This document shows, piece after piece, positions 50,287 to 59,068 of a stretch of 59,068 nucleotides of DNA. Below the pieces are notes generated by a model. That model saw nothing but the letters and a program-made list of their open reading frames with translations, had not been told where the DNA came from and searched no databases. Numbering within the stretch: the stretch's first letter is position 1; each line of letters opens with the position of its first letter. The translations under genes and the position numbers were made by a program. This DNA comes from Sporosarcina sp. NCCP-2222 (GTDB lineage: Bacteria; Bacillota; Bacilli; Bacillales_A; Planococcaceae), in NCBI RefSeq assembly GCF_023168145.1, contig NZ_BQYK01000006.1:11447-70514 (forward strand), written 5' to 3'.

Positions 50287-51702
50287 TTAAAACAGATCAG
50301 TTAATACTTCCTCGACAGCCGCTTTGCCTTGATCGATGCAATCTGGCAGGCCGACGCCATCATATGAAGCCCCTGCTAGTTTAATGTTCGGAAACTTTTG
50401 TTTCAGCTCTTCCCGGGCAGTCCGAACCCTATTTTTATGGCCGACCCGATATTGCGGGCGATCTTCTTTGAATCGGGTAATCACAGAGAAATCCGGTTTC
50501 CCTTTGATAGTAATAATCCGGCTTAGATCGGCTAGCACAATCTTTTCGATTTCTTCGTCGGGCAAATCGACAATTGTTTCGTCCCCGACCTTCCCTACGA
50601 ACGCACGCAGCAATACCTTTCCATCCGGCGTAGTTGTCGGCCATTTTCGATGAACCCACGTACAAGCCGTGATGGAATAGTCACTTCGTCTGGAAACGAG
50701 GAATCCAGTGCCTTCCATATCTTGAACAACCGCATCCGCCGGAAACGCCAGGGCGACCGTCGCAACGGAAGTTGTCGGTATCTCCCCAAGCTCTTGCAGC
50801 AGGCCATATGGGGCAAATAATTGACTGGTCGTCACATGGTCTGTAGTCAAAATGACCGCATCCGCCTTCACTTTTTTGCCGTTATTCAAGTGAAGCACGG
50901 ATTGGTTATCGATTTGCTCAATCCGCTCCACTCGTACGCCCTTCAGAACTGTCTCTGGCTTCAATGCACGCTCCGCCGCCTCTACAATCGTCTCGAGTCC
51001 GTTGCGGAGAGAATGGAACGCTCCTTCTTTCGCAGCGCCATGCCCATTCTTTTGTGGAACTTGTTTAGGTGTCGTCTTTTTCATTCCAAGGATCAAACTT
51101 CTATGCTTTTTCTCAACTGCATAAAATTGAGGATAGGTCGCTTCGAGGCTCATCTGGTCGATGTCGCCGGAATACACGCCGGATAACAGCGGCTCAATTA
51201 AGTTCTCGACAAGTTCCCCTCCAAAACGTCTCCGGAAAAAAGAACCGAGCGATTGGTCGCCTTCAATGCCCGAACGGGATAAGACCATGTCCCCTGCTGC
51301 CCGCAGCTTGCCAGCGATGGAAAAGAGATCTGATTTGAAAAACGGTCCCATTTGCGTCGGAATCCCCATGACGGAACCAGGTGGAATCGGATGCAATTTA
51401 TCATTTACGAGGACATATGCCTGTCCCGTCGCATTGCGTACAAGCTGATCATCGACGCCAAGATCTTTAGCCAAGATGTCCATGCTTTTCTTCCGAATCA
51501 AAAACGAATCCGGTCCCCGTTCTATAATGAAACCATCCCGGCGGACCGTCTGTATTTTGCCGCCAAGACGATTGGAGGCCTCAATTAGAAGAATTTCCAC
51601 ATCCAACTCTTTTTCTTCCGCTTCTTTTTGAAGGTAGAAGGCGGCTGTTAAACCTGTTATGCCGCCTCCGACGATGACGACCTTTTTGTTTTGCTTCTCC
51701 AT
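50287..51702 (-). CDS. hemY: Coproporphyrinogen III oxidase HemY (CgoX)
   Basis: 471 aa from the ATG at 51702 (AGGAAGTGATG site). N-terminal FAD fold KKVVIVGGGITGLTAAFYLQ, then IERGPDSFLIRKKSMDILAK and SLEATYPQFYAVEKKHRSLI; C-terminal LAGASYDGVGLPDCIDQGKA with the FAD-contacting GxGxPDC. In Firmicutes this enzyme oxidises coproporphyrinogen III in the coproporphyrin-dependent heme pathway. Last gene of hemE-hemH-hemY. Confidence 0.95.
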   Translation of the reverse strand: MEKQNKKVVIVGGGITGLTAAFYLQKEAEEKELDVEILLIEASNRLGGKIQTVRRDGFIIERGPDSFLIRKKSMDILAKDLGVDDQLVRNATGQAYVLVNDKLHPIPPGSVMGIPTQMGPFFKSDLFSIAGKLRAAGDMVLSRSGIEGDQSLGSFFRRRFGGELVENLIEPLLSGVYSGDIDQMSLEATYPQFYAVEKKHRSLILGMKKTTPKQVPQKNGHGAAKEGAFHSLRNGLETIVEAAERALKPETVLKGVRVERIEQIDNQSVLHLNNGKKVKADAVILTTDHVTTSQLFAPYGLLQELGEIPTTSVATVALAFPADAVVQDMEGTGFLVSRRSDYSITACTWVHRKWPTTTPDGKVLLRAFVGKVGDETIVDLPDEEIEKIVLADLSRIITIKGKPDFSVITRFKEDRPQYRVGHKNRVRTAREELKQKFPNIKLAGASYDGVGLPDCIDQGKAAVEEVLTDLF

Positions 51703-51722
51703 CTCATCATCACTTCCTGTCA

Positions 51723-52655
51723 TCAGGCTGATTTGATCTGACCAAGTACTGCGTCCGCCATTGCTTCAATAAATAACGGATCCGTATTTGGCATTGCAGG
51801 ACGGTGGTAGGCCGCGCCGATTTCATCACAAACTACCTTGCACTCATGGTCATTGTCATAGAGTACTTCCAAATGATCGGAAATAAAGCCGACAGGCGTG
51901 TAGACAAATGATGTATACCCATGTTGTTCGTGTAAATCACGTGTCAAATCCTGGACATCCGGCCCAAGCCATGGCTCTCCTGTCTGCCCTTCACTTTGCC
52001 AGCCGACAGCGTATTGTGTTACATCAGCCGCTTTTGCAATCAAATCAGCTGTTTCCGCCAATTGATCCGGGTAAGGATCGCCAAATTGTTTGATCTTCTC
52101 TGGCAGAGAGTGTGCAGAAACGACCAAGCATGCCTTCTCTCGTTCTTCTGCACCCATCCGATCGAAAGTGCCACGGATTTTGTCAGCCCAATATTTGATG
52201 AACTTCGGCTGCTGATACCAGCTTTCCACCGAGGTGATTGAAATGCCGTATTTCTCCGCTTCCTCTTTTGCACGCGTGTTATAGGATTTGACGGAGAAGG
52301 AAGAATAATGCGGCGCGAGGACGATCGAAACCGCTTCTTTTATGCCATCTTTCGCCATCTGCTCCACTGCTTCTTCCACAAACGGTGTAATATGCTTTAA
52401 TCCAATGTACAATTGGAATTCGACATCATCCTGCATTTCGTTCAAACGATTACAAAGCGCGCTCGCCTGATCGTCAGTGATTTTAGCCAGCGGGGAAATG
52501 CCGCCGATCGCTTCATAACGAGAACGCAAATCCTCCAATTGTTCAGGAGCCGGTGGACGGCCGTGCCGGATATGCGTGTAGTACGGCTCGATATCTTCTT
52601 CTTTGTACGGTGTGCCATAAGCCATCACCAATAGGCCCATCTTCTTTTTCGTCAT
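51723..52655 (-). CDS. hemH: Coproporphyrin ferrochelatase HemH (CpfC)
   Basis: 310 aa from the ATG at 52655 with GAGGTGA upstream. [40 protein letters not shown] with the iron-site His, and [20 protein letters not shown]. Inserts iron into coproporphyrin III in the Gram-positive pathway. Positioned between hemE and hemY in the usual order; 20 bp separate it from hemY. Confidence 0.95.
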   Translation of the reverse strand: MTKKKMGLLVMAYGTPYKEEDIEPYYTHIRHGRPPAPEQLEDLRSRYEAIGGISPLAKITDDQASALCNRLNEMQDDVEFQLYIGLKHITPFVEEAVEQMAKDGIKEAVSIVLAPHYSSFSVKSYNTRAKEEAEKYGISITSVESWYQQPKFIKYWADKIRGTFDRMGAEEREKACLVVSAHSLPEKIKQFGDPYPDQLAETADLIAKAADVTQYAVGWQSEGQTGEPWLGPDVQDLTRDLHEQHGYTSFVYTPVGFISDHLEVLYDNDHECKVVCDEIGAAYHRPAMPNTDPLFIEAMADAVLGQIKSA

Positions 52656-52677
52656 TTCATTCACCTCATCTATGGAA

Positions 52678-53718
52678 TTATTTTCTCAATTGCGCACTGT
52701 ATTCATGAATCAATTCGGTCAGCTTTTTCAATGTGGCCGGCTGTACTTCAGGGAAAACACCATGGCCAAGATTGAAAATATGGCTGCCGTGCTCAACACC
52801 TTGTTCAATAATTGCTTTTGCCCGTTCTTCAATGACAGACCAATCCGCAAGCAACAGAGACGGATCAAGATTTCCTTGAAGCGGCTTCGTCAATCCACGT
52901 TCTCCCGCTTCTTTGATCGACAAACGCCAGTCAAGACCGACCACATCGACAGGAAGGTCATGCCATTCATTCGCCAAGTGGCTTGCCCCAACGCCAAAAG
53001 TGATGAGCGGCACATTTAATTTCCGGAGTTCCGAGAAGATGCGCGTCATGACCGGTTTGATAAAGATCCGGTAATCCGAGACATTTAGCGCCCCTACCCA
53101 AGAATCGAAAATTTGAATTGCCTTCGCGCCGGCATTCACTTGTGCCTCAATATAGGCAATCGTCGTTTCTGCAAGCTTGTCCATTAAAGCGAACCATGTT
53201 TCCGGTTCAGACACCATAAAGGATTTTGTTAAATTATAGCTGCGTGACGGCCCGCCTTCAATCATGTAGCTTGCTAAAGTGAACGGTGCACCGGCAAAAC
53301 CGATAAGAGGAACATTCAACTGTTCCTGCGTCAGCAATTTAATGGTATCCGTTACGAATGGGATGTGCTCCTCAGCAGAGAAGTCCCCGAGATTATGTAC
53401 ATCTTGGACAGTCCGGATCGGATTGGAGATTACCGGTCCCACACCCGGCTTAATTTTCACATCAACACCGATGCCCGGAAGCGGTGTTACAATATCTTTA
53501 TAGAGAATTGCCGCATCCACATTGTATTGGTCTACCGGCAATTTCGTAACGTATGCACATAATTCTGGCTGATGCGTAATCTCTTCCAGCGAATATTTCT
53601 CTTTGATTTTTCTGTATTCGGGCTGCGAACGTCCCGCCTGGCGCATATACCAGACTGGTGTATGGTCAATTTTTTCGCCTTTCGCGGCGCGAAGCAGTGT
53701 ATCGTTAAATGTCGTCAT
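52678..53718 (-). CDS. hemE: Uroporphyrinogen decarboxylase HemE
   Basis: 346 aa from the ATG at 53718. [20 protein letters not shown] carries the catalytic Asp/Arg-type N-terminal motif, [20 protein letters not shown] follows, and [20 protein letters not shown] and [20 protein letters not shown] close the family pattern. Decarboxylates uroporphyrinogen III to coproporphyrinogen III. First gene of the operon; a PerR/Fur-like box lies 20 bp upstream. Confidence 0.95.
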   Translation of the reverse strand: MTTFNDTLLRAAKGEKIDHTPVWYMRQAGRSQPEYRKIKEKYSLEEITHQPELCAYVTKLPVDQYNVDAAILYKDIVTPLPGIGVDVKIKPGVGPVISNPIRTVQDVHNLGDFSAEEHIPFVTDTIKLLTQEQLNVPLIGFAGAPFTLASYMIEGGPSRSYNLTKSFMVSEPETWFALMDKLAETTIAYIEAQVNAGAKAIQIFDSWVGALNVSDYRIFIKPVMTRIFSELRKLNVPLITFGVGASHLANEWHDLPVDVVGLDWRLSIKEAGERGLTKPLQGNLDPSLLLADWSVIEERAKAIIEQGVEHGSHIFNLGHGVFPEVQPATLKKLTELIHEYSAQLRK

Positions 53719-53739
53719 CAATCGATTCCCACTTTCTTT

Positions 53740-53754
53740 TTATAATGATTATCA
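53740..53754. promoter_or_regulatory. PerR/Fur-type box before hemE
   Basis: TTATAATGATTATCA differs from the PerR consensus TTATAATNATTATAA at one base and from the Fur consensus TGATAATNATTATCA at one base. It lies within the probable hemE promoter region, between hemE and divergent hmoB. Confidence 0.65.
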
Positions 53755-53868
53755 TGTATATCGTTATCCGACTTCCAATATAGACGACTACGGCCGGATT
53801 GTATAGCAAATGAACCCGTTTGTCATAAATTTGTGCGGGACAGGCGCCATCATTTTGCCATCGCTTGT

Positions 53869-53898
53869 TTGATTCGGCCGTTTCGGGGAAAATATGAT
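53869..53898 (+). promoter_or_regulatory. Probable promoter of hmoB
   Basis: TTGATT (53869-53874), 18 bp, TATGAT (53893-53898), with the gene start 30 bp further on behind AAGGAGG. Confidence 0.55.
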
Positions 53899-53927
53899 TA
53901 GTGCACTTAGTTAAGGAGGGTTTGTCA

Positions 53928-54443
53928 ATGTATATCTATATGACAACAGGTACAAGAGATTTTATGGAAAAAATTAAAGAGAAGCATGCTTCCAAGCAGA
54001 TGATTCTGATGCATGGCAGCGGCGCCTCCCTTCTCCTTCATGAGACAGAAGGGAAATCCGTGTTCCAGACACCTCGTCGTTATGAAGTGATCAGTTCGGC
54101 AGGAAATCTGCAAGATGAGGGCTACTTCGTTTGCAATAATATTCCAGTTTCAGATGAAGGCCGCCCGGTATTCGAACACCGCTTTTCCACGCAGGCCGGC
54201 ACCATTGAATCCCAGCCCGGTTTCGTAGCCTTCCGGTTATTACGCCCGCTCGATTCTGAGACGTACATTGTAATGACAGAATGGAATGGGCCGGCGGATT
54301 TTGACCGTTGGAAAAACTCCTCCGCTTTCAAAGAAGCGCATGATCCTGAGGCAGCCCGTGAATTTGTAGACAATACGACACATATTTTCACAAGTGCTTC
54401 CTATATTACAACGTACACAGCAAAACGGGAAGATGAGGCATAA
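53928..54443 (+). CDS. hmoB: Heme-degrading monooxygenase HmoB-like
   Basis: 171 aa from the ATG at 53928 (AAGGAGG site); the frame extends nine codons upstream past that site. The C-terminal ferredoxin-like domain has FVAFRLLRPLDSETYIVMTE, WNGPADFDRWKNSSAFKEAH, typical of IsdG/HmoB: Asn, Trp and His around the heme. The N-terminal half is the extra domain of B. subtilis HmoB (YhgC). Opens the porphyrin ring and releases iron. Divergent from hemE, so synthesis and breakdown of heme share a control region. Confidence 0.9.
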   Translation: MYIYMTTGTRDFMEKIKEKHASKQMILMHGSGASLLLHETEGKSVFQTPRRYEVISSAGNLQDEGYFVCNNIPVSDEGRPVFEHRFSTQAGTIESQPGFVAFRLLRPLDSETYIVMTEWNGPADFDRWKNSSAFKEAHDPEAAREFVDNTTHIFTSASYITTYTAKREDEA

Positions 54444-54528
54444 TCCCCTATCTTTCTACTTATTGCGGGACTCGAAACATATGATATAATATGAAAAATG
54501 AAAATGTTTCGGGAGAGGGGTTTTGAAA

Positions 54529-55695
54529 ATGAATGAGCAGCTGTTTGAAAAATTGGACCAGGCGTATGAGGATATGGTGGTCATCCGCCGCCACTTGCAT
54601 ATGCATCCGGAGCTTTCCTTCAAGGAAGTGAAGACGGCGCAATATATCCATGATTTCTATGCGGATCTTGGAGTGGAGGTTCGCAGCGGTGTTGGCGGCA
54701 ATGGGGTGGTAGCCCGCGTCAAGGGTGCGCGCCCAGGAAAAACGGTAGCACTTCGTGCCGATTTCGATGCCTTGCCAATCAACGATGAAAAGGACGTGCC
54801 CTACAAATCGACTGTCCCAGGTGTCATGCATGCGTGCGGACACGATGGACATACCGCAACCCTGCTCCAGCTTGCGAAAGCAATTCATGAACTCCGTGAG
54901 AACTTGAGCGGTGAATATGTCTTTATTCATCAGCATGCGGAAGAATTTGCTCCAGGCGGTGCCATTTCCATGATCGAAGATGGCTGCCTGGACGGTGTTG
55001 ACGTCATTTTCGGAACCCATCTTTGGTCCCTTATCCCGTATGGTGCTGTCGAATACTTAGCCGGTCCTGTCATGGCGGCCGCAGACCGTTTTGAAATCAC
55101 CATCCAAGGCGCCGGCGGACATGGCGCTTCGCCGCATCAAACGAAAGACGCAGTCGTCATTGGGTCGCAGCTTGTCATGAATCTTCAGCAACTTGTCTCC
55201 CGCCGGGTTGACCCGATCGATTCAGCTGTTCTCTCCGTCGGTTCATTCGTCGCGGATAATGCCTTCAATGTTATTGCAGATACTGCAAAGCTCGGCGGCA
55301 CAGTGCGCACATTCAATCCAGATACACGTGATCTGATGGAACAAGAAATGGCCCGTGTCGTCGAAGGCACCGCAATTGCCAACAATTGTGAGATCAAATT
55401 CGATTATTTCCGGGGCTACCCGGCTGTCGTAAATCATGTGGCAGAAACCGAATTTTTGAAAAACGTTGCCAAGCAAATTCCCGATATTCAGGCGCTTGTC
55501 GAAACAAAACCGCAAATGGGCGGCGAAGACTTTGCCTACTATCTTGAGAAAGTACCGGGCACGTTCTTCTTTACAGGTGCCATGCCTACCGATGCGTACC
55601 CGCATCACCATCCGCGCTTTGACATCGACGAGCGTTCCATGCTCATCGCTGCGAAAACACTTGGTGCAGCAGCGATTGAATATCAAAATCAATAA
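54529..55695 (+). CDS. M20 family amidohydrolase (YhaA/HipO-like)
   Basis: 388 aa from the ATG at 54529. ADFDALPINDEKDVPYKSTV, GVMHACGHDGHTATLLQLAK with metal His/Asp, FIHQHAEEFAPGGAISMIED with the catalytic Glu pair, and GGEDFAYYLEKVPGTFFFTG. Hydrolyses N-acyl amino acids or similar amides in the cytosol; substrate not determined. Single gene with GAGAGGGG site and a terminator directly after. Confidence 0.92.
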   Translation: MNEQLFEKLDQAYEDMVVIRRHLHMHPELSFKEVKTAQYIHDFYADLGVEVRSGVGGNGVVARVKGARPGKTVALRADFDALPINDEKDVPYKSTVPGVMHACGHDGHTATLLQLAKAIHELRENLSGEYVFIHQHAEEFAPGGAISMIEDGCLDGVDVIFGTHLWSLIPYGAVEYLAGPVMAAADRFEITIQGAGGHGASPHQTKDAVVIGSQLVMNLQQLVSRRVDPIDSAVLSVGSFVADNAFNVIADTAKLGGTVRTFNPDTRDLMEQEMARVVEGTAIANNCEIKFDYFRGYPAVVNHVAETEFLKNVAKQIPDIQALVETKPQMGGEDFAYYLEKVPGTFFFTGAMPTDAYPHHHPRFDIDERSMLIAAKTLGAAAIEYQNQ

Positions 55696-55700
55696 AGCTA

Positions 55701-55729
55701 GGAGACCTTCCAACTGGGAGGTCTTTTTA
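55701..55729 (+). terminator. Terminator of the M20 amidohydrolase gene
   Basis: AGACCTTCC/GGGAGGTCT hairpin followed by five T. Confidence 0.85.
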
Positions 55730-56070
55730 ATTGGAGTCTTACACAGTTTACTTGCATAATTAATTCCTGTTGAATGAATGCCAATTGTTCATCTCATTAT
55801 AAATTACCTATTAACGTCTTTCTATTTCTATTATTCTCAGTGTTAATAGCATCCATTTTATAAGTGTTTACTTTTATTCAATAGCCTTTAAATGGATATG
55901 TTTAGGTATAAACATCTATATACAATCCATTCTCAGCCTAAAACTTCATAGCTAAAAAGATTCATTTTTAAAATTAGTCAAAATTATTCATCTTTTTGGT
56001 TGCTTTATATTTCAACTGGATTACAATAGGCTACGAAAGTAACTTTTATAAGGAAAGGGTGTAATTGGAA
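55730..56070. promoter_or_regulatory. AT-rich control region of the comK-like gene
   Basis: No gene. Very AT-rich. At 55954-55969 AAAAAGATTCATTTTT approximates an AT-box (AAAA-N5-TTTT), with more A/T runs near 55970-56005. ComK binds paired boxes of this kind at its own promoter in B. subtilis, but spacing here is not the textbook value. No clear -35/-10 pair assigned. Confidence 0.4.
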
Positions 56071-56577
56071 ATGGAAAAACAAATGGGCAATTATGTAGTA
56101 TCGTTTAGCACCTTTGTTCTGCAACCCGTTCGGTTCGGAAATCGGATTCTCACATATGTGATTGAGCGGGACAGAGAGTTGGACGTTCCAAAGAAACCGA
56201 TACATATTATGAAAAGCTCCGCCGCTTTTTATGGCAGCTCTTTTCAAGTGTTGACGAAAACCGCTAAGATTGTTTTAGGTAATGTCCACAAAACCCCGAT
56301 ACTCCTTGCGCACGCATACGACACACCATGTATCTTCATTCCTACACTATCGTCTTCTTCCGATCAAAACGTATGGATCAACTGTTTAGCCATTGACTTC
56401 ATCGAGCCGGATCCTTTGGGATGCGTTGTCTCATTAGAAAATGGCCGGAAAATTAAACTAGCGGTCTCAGCCAATACAATGTGGCGGCAATATTGTTTCG
56501 CCAGATTTTTGGAGAAAGATTTTTTAAAAAAACAGCATCTCCTGAATAAATCAGCCTACTTGTTCAGACCCGATTGA
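56071..56577 (+). CDS. comK: Competence transcription factor ComK-like
   Basis: 168 aa, shorter than B. subtilis ComK (192). SSAAFYGSSFQVLTKTAKIV aligns with the ComK block CRFFGSSYAGRK, HKTPILLAHAYDTPCIFIPT with HKPPIMV...IFLFPT, and LSSSSDQNVWINCLAIDFIE with LSSTRPQCGWISHVHVKEF; SLENGRKIKLAVSANTMWRQ follows. Missing tail residues correspond to the C-terminal regulatory part. In B. subtilis ComK activates comF, comG, comE and its own gene; comFA/FC/FB targets are in this window. MecA-binding tail may be absent, which would alter proteolytic control. Confidence 0.85.
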   Translation: MEKQMGNYVVSFSTFVLQPVRFGNRILTYVIERDRELDVPKKPIHIMKSSAAFYGSSFQVLTKTAKIVLGNVHKTPILLAHAYDTPCIFIPTLSSSSDQNVWINCLAIDFIEPDPLGCVVSLENGRKIKLAVSANTMWRQYCFARFLEKDFLKKQHLLNKSAYLFRPD

Positions 56578-56942
56578 TTCGTCCGGTTTCCCGCCATTGT
56601 AATATAAAATTGCAGCAACTCTTCCGTTCGGTTTCGTAAACGGACATTCAAATAACGCCGATGATCCTCATAGCCGCCATTCATGAAGATATATTCGGTA
56701 AACGTGTCATCCATTTTACTGCGGATCACCTTCATATTATGGCGTCGCAAGTACATCGAGGTGTCTGTTAATTCGTTTTGGACGCTTAGCAGCGCATTTT
56801 CAATCATTTTTAAATAAGGGCCCTTCAATTTAAAGGGGCCTTTTTCAATCGTTTGGCGATCCCGTTCTAAAATGGTCAGCAGCATCGGTAGATATATCAT
56901 GTTCTCAAAATGCGGCAATGCCTTTGCTGGGATTAAAGGCAT
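56556..56942 (-). CDS. Conserved Bacillales protein of unknown function
   Basis: 128 aa from the ATG at 56942 (AAAGGAGGAAG site). LPHFENMIYLPMLLTILERD, LKGPYLKMIENALLSVQNEL, YLRRHNMKVIRSKMDDTFTE, and HRRYLNVRLRNRTEELLQFY. Mostly helical and basic, without signal peptide. I have the impression of a widespread short Bacillales protein, but no function. Its 3' end overlaps the comK-like gene tail-to-tail by 22 bp, so transcripts of the two would be antisense at their ends. Confidence 0.7.
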   Translation of the reverse strand: MPLIPAKALPHFENMIYLPMLLTILERDRQTIEKGPFKLKGPYLKMIENALLSVQNELTDTSMYLRRHNMKVIRSKMDDTFTEYIFMNGGYEDHRRYLNVRLRNRTEELLQFYITMAGNRTNQSGLNK

Positions 56943-57072
56943 CACAACTTCCTCCTTTCAACAAAAGGAACGTACGTTCTATACTCTTTAGTATATGCCA
57001 ATATCCAGGCAAATACAACTAGCAATCCACAGGAAATTTTGCTCTCTCTTGACAGTATGTCCGATTCAAATC

Positions 57073-57120
57073 AAAAAAAGACCGCCTGCCAATCAACAAA
57101 TCTGTTGATTCGGCAAGCAG
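57073..57120 (-). terminator. Terminator of the lipoprotein gene
   Basis: Minus-strand hairpin with TGCCGAATCAACA/TGTTGATTGGCA and seven T. Confidence 0.8.
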
Positions 57121-57132
57121 CCATACACAATC

Positions 57133-57711
57133 TTATTTCTTTTCCTCGTCCCCTATATAATAGATCGAGTCCACTTTCCACTGGCCATCTTCTTTTTTGA
57201 AAACTGTGACCTGTCGCCCTGACGGCTTGGTTTCCAAACCTGATTCAATCTGCTTGAATGTCGTTTTCAACTTGGCGAATAATTGCGCTTCGTTCTCCTC
57301 GTACTTGACGATTGTTACATCGTTCGCTTCCCGTGTGACATCATAATCTTTGAACGTCTCTTGCAAAAGAGCCCGTTCATCCTCTAGAGTAAAGCTTTCC
57401 GAGTTTGGAGAAAGGACAGATAGATAAGTATCGATGTCCTTTTGATTAAATGCGTCGATGTACGCCTGGAAAGTGTCCACAATCGCCGCTTTTTCTTCAG
57501 CCGGGACATTTTGTGCTTCTTCGATTGCGCCCCCTGCCAAATTGAACCCTACACCTTTTTCATCGACGCCATGATCGATCGATCCATATCCTCCTGCCGC
57601 CTCTCCATCATCGACAGAGCCTTGGCTTGTCTGCTTACCCTCATCTTTGCTGCAGGCACCTAAGACAAGGAGAATGCTGAACAGCATGATGGGCAATGAT
57701 CGTTTCTTCAT
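57133..57711 (-). CDS. Lipoprotein with NTF2-like domain
   Basis: 192 aa from the ATG at 57711 with AGGAGG upstream. Lipoprotein signal KKRSLPIMLFSILLVLGAC (Cys20), a short acidic linker, then about 115 residues of an NTF2/SnoaL-like fold (IVDTFQAYIDAFNQKDIDTY, TTFKQIESGLETKP, GQWKVDSIYYIGDEEKK). These domains bind small ligands or act as enzymes; no catalytic pattern was recognised. Lies directly downstream of degU, after a terminator. Confidence 0.85.
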   Translation of the reverse strand: MKKRSLPIMLFSILLVLGACSKDEGKQTSQGSVDDGEAAGGYGSIDHGVDEKGVGFNLAGGAIEEAQNVPAEEKAAIVDTFQAYIDAFNQKDIDTYLSVLSPNSESFTLEDERALLQETFKDYDVTREANDVTIVKYEENEAQLFAKLKTTFKQIESGLETKPSGRQVTVFKKEDGQWKVDSIYYIGDEEKK

Positions 57712-57730
57712 ACGTCTACCTCCTACATAA

Positions 57731-57760
57731 TAAAAGGGCCATTCCAAATGGATAGCCCTT
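57731..57760 (-). terminator. Terminator of degS-degU
   Basis: Minus-strand AAGGGCTATCCATTT/GGAATGGCCCTTTTATT hairpin with T-rich tail, between degU and the lipoprotein gene. Confidence 0.75.
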
Positions 57761-57834
57761 AGATTAAAAATGGTAAATGGGAAGCAGCGGGCTTAACCCG
57801 TCTACTATCCCTTATGCCTAGTTCCTGTCGTTCC

Positions 57835-58509
57835 TTACTTCACTTCAACCCAACCGTTTTTAATCGCAGTGACAACTGCCTGTGTCCGGTCGTTAACGCC
57901 CATTTTCTGCAATATGCTCGAAACATGGTTTTTGACTGTTTTTTCAGAGATAAACAGCGTCTCACCAATCGTCCGGTTGCTTTGGCCGTCTGTTAACAGC
58001 TGAAGTACTTCGCACTCCCTCTTCGTTAACAAATGGAGCGGACGGCGAATTTCGCTCTGTTGGAATGAACCTTTGTATTCGCGCTCACTTAAACGGCGGA
58101 ATTCAGCCACCAGGTTATGCGTCACTTTCGGATGCAAGTAGGAGCCTCCAGCAGCTACGACTTTAATTGCTTGTACAATCGCATCCGCATCCATTTCCTT
58201 CAGCATATATCCAAGTGCGCCCGATTTTAATGCATGCGAGACGTACGATTCGTCATCATGGATTGAAAGCATGATGACTTTCGCTTCCGGGAATTCCTTC
58301 CGAAGCTGTTCAGTCGCTTCGACACCATTCATTCGCGGCATATTGATGTCCATTAAAACGACATCTGGCTCATACTTTCGATATAGTTCATTCACTTCGC
58401 TGCCGTCATCGCCTTCTCCGACAACATCGAACGAGTCTTCAAAATCAAGGATCCGTTTCACACCTTCACGAAAAAGCTGATGGTCGTCCACAATTAATAT
58501 TTTTGTCAT
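57835..58509 (-). CDS. degU: Response regulator DegU
   Basis: 224 aa. Receiver domain: [20 protein letters not shown], phospho-Asp in [20 protein letters not shown], and [20 protein letters not shown]; NarL-type C-terminus [20 protein letters not shown]. Controls exoenzymes, competence and motility. It follows degS by 20 bp and ends in its own terminator. In B. subtilis the next gene downstream would be degV; here that gene is 40 kb away. Confidence 0.95.
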   Translation of the reverse strand: MTKILIVDDHQLFREGVKRILDFEDSFDVVGEGDDGSEVNELYRKYEPDVVLMDINMPRMNGVEATEQLRKEFPEAKVIMLSIHDDESYVSHALKSGALGYMLKEMDADAIVQAIKVVAAGGSYLHPKVTHNLVAEFRRLSEREYKGSFQQSEIRRPLHLLTKRECEVLQLLTDGQSNRTIGETLFISEKTVKNHVSSILQKMGVNDRTQAVVTAIKNGWVEVK

Positions 58510-58529
58510 TTTCTTTCCCTCCCAATACC

Positions 58530-59068
58530 CTATTCAACAATTATATCGTCTTCTAGTGGAATGCGGAAAAGCACAGTCGTTCCGTTGCCAGCCGCAGACA
58601 TAATTTTCATCTCGCCCTTCAACAATTCGATTCGCTCGCGCATCCCAATAATGCCAAATGATTTTTCTTTTGTTTCGCTTTGGTCAAAGCCTTGTCCATT
58701 ATCTTTAATTACAATATTCATTGTATCACGAAGCCATTCAATTTTCACCCATACATCCCTTGAATTACCATGTTTGAGTGCATTGTTAACAGATTCCTGA
58801 ACCAGCCTAAAAATGGCTACTTCAATATTTGATTCGAACCGTCTTTCTTGACCATTGTTCATGAAGTGGATAATAGTTCCTTTCTCGTACTCCATAACCG
58901 TAGCCAGATACTTTCGTAATGTCGGGATCAAACCAAGATCATCAAGTGCCATCGGTCGCAAGTCATAGATAATGCGACGTACTTCATATAAGGCATTCCG
59001 CACCATCTCTTTTAGTTGTGTAAGCTCCGATAAGGCTGACGTAGGACCTTTTTCGACAAAAGTCTTCT
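58530..59068 (-). CDS. degS: Sensor kinase DegS, C-terminal part (truncated by window edge)
   Basis: The frame is open from the stop at 58530 to the window end, about 179 codons. [20 protein letters not shown], with [11 protein letters not shown], is the DegS dimerisation region just after the phospho-His; ATPase motifs are [20 protein letters not shown] (N box), IKDNGQGFD (G1) and [18 protein letters not shown] (G2). Phosphorylates and dephosphorylates DegU. An internal ATG at 59006 is not the start; the N-terminal part is beyond the window. Confidence 0.95.
   Translation of the reverse strand, partial: KTFVEKGPTSALSELTQLKEMVRNALYEVRRIIYDLRPMALDDLGLIPTLRKYLATVMEYEKGTIIHFMNNGQERRFESNIEVAIFRLVQESVNNALKHGNSRDVWVKIEWLRDTMNIVIKDNGQGFDQSETKEKSFGIIGMRERIELLKGEMKIMSAAGNGTTVLFRIPLEDDIIVE

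Overview
The window is chromosomal DNA from a low-to-mid GC, Gram-positive, endospore-forming-type member of the Bacillales. Gene content, B. subtilis-like operons (degS-degU, degV-comF-flg-fliW-csrA-hag, hemE-hemH-hemY, citA/citR, bceRSAB-like), a T-box leader and a ComK homologue all point there. I infer a Planococcaceae/Caryophanaceae (Sporosarcina-like) genome; the family assignment rests on overall gene resemblance, not on a database search. No rRNA, tRNA, CRISPR array, complete insertion sequence or prophage was seen.

Left part (1-19.6 kb). After a truncated gamma-glutamyltransferase and a secreted thermonuclease-type protein comes a T-box-controlled NhaC-type transporter with a PqqB-like metallo-hydrolase. 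A minus-strand late flagellar/competence cluster follows, read from degV downward: degV, comFA, comFC, yvyF, flgM, flgN, flgK, flgL, a DUF6470 protein, fliW, csrA, hag, an unknown sigma-D-type gene, and a flagellin with an HExxH zinc-protease domain in its variable region (flagellinolysin). The hag leader carries a textbook CsrA hairpin. An EAL-HDOD protein and an enoyl-CoA hydratase close this part.

Middle (19.6-46.4 kb). A short third flagellin is divergently paired with a FliS-like chaperone; beside it lie a 21-copy, 20-bp tandem repeat and a detached comFB. Then come a TetR-controlled ABC-2 exporter with two symmetric operators around its promoter, acetyltransferase and S9 peptidase genes, a second NhaC-type transporter, the citA/citR pair, a chemoreceptor, a fatty acyl-CoA ligase behind a FadR-type operator, a BCCT transporter/S15 hydrolase/M24 hydrolase operon with its own TetR, and a Bce-type peptide-antibiotic sensing and detoxification operon.

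Right part (46.4-59 kb). lplJ, tandem yhfH-like mini-genes with decayed copies, a tiny ORF, a possible spore-surface protein, a glycerophosphodiesterase lipoprotein, hemE-hemH-hemY divergent from hmoB with a PerR/Fur-like box between them, an M20 amidohydrolase, a short ComK homologue, and finally degU and the 3' part of degS.

Two large-scale features stand out. First, degS-degU and degV-comFA, adjacent in B. subtilis, are about 40 kb apart here, and the intervening DNA contains many genes that sit together elsewhere in B. subtilis (hemEHY, hmoB, lplJ, yhfH, lcfB, comK, citA/citR). Second, three sequence families of intergenic repeats, at four places, share a half-period of about 20-21 bp and mostly lie between convergent genes.
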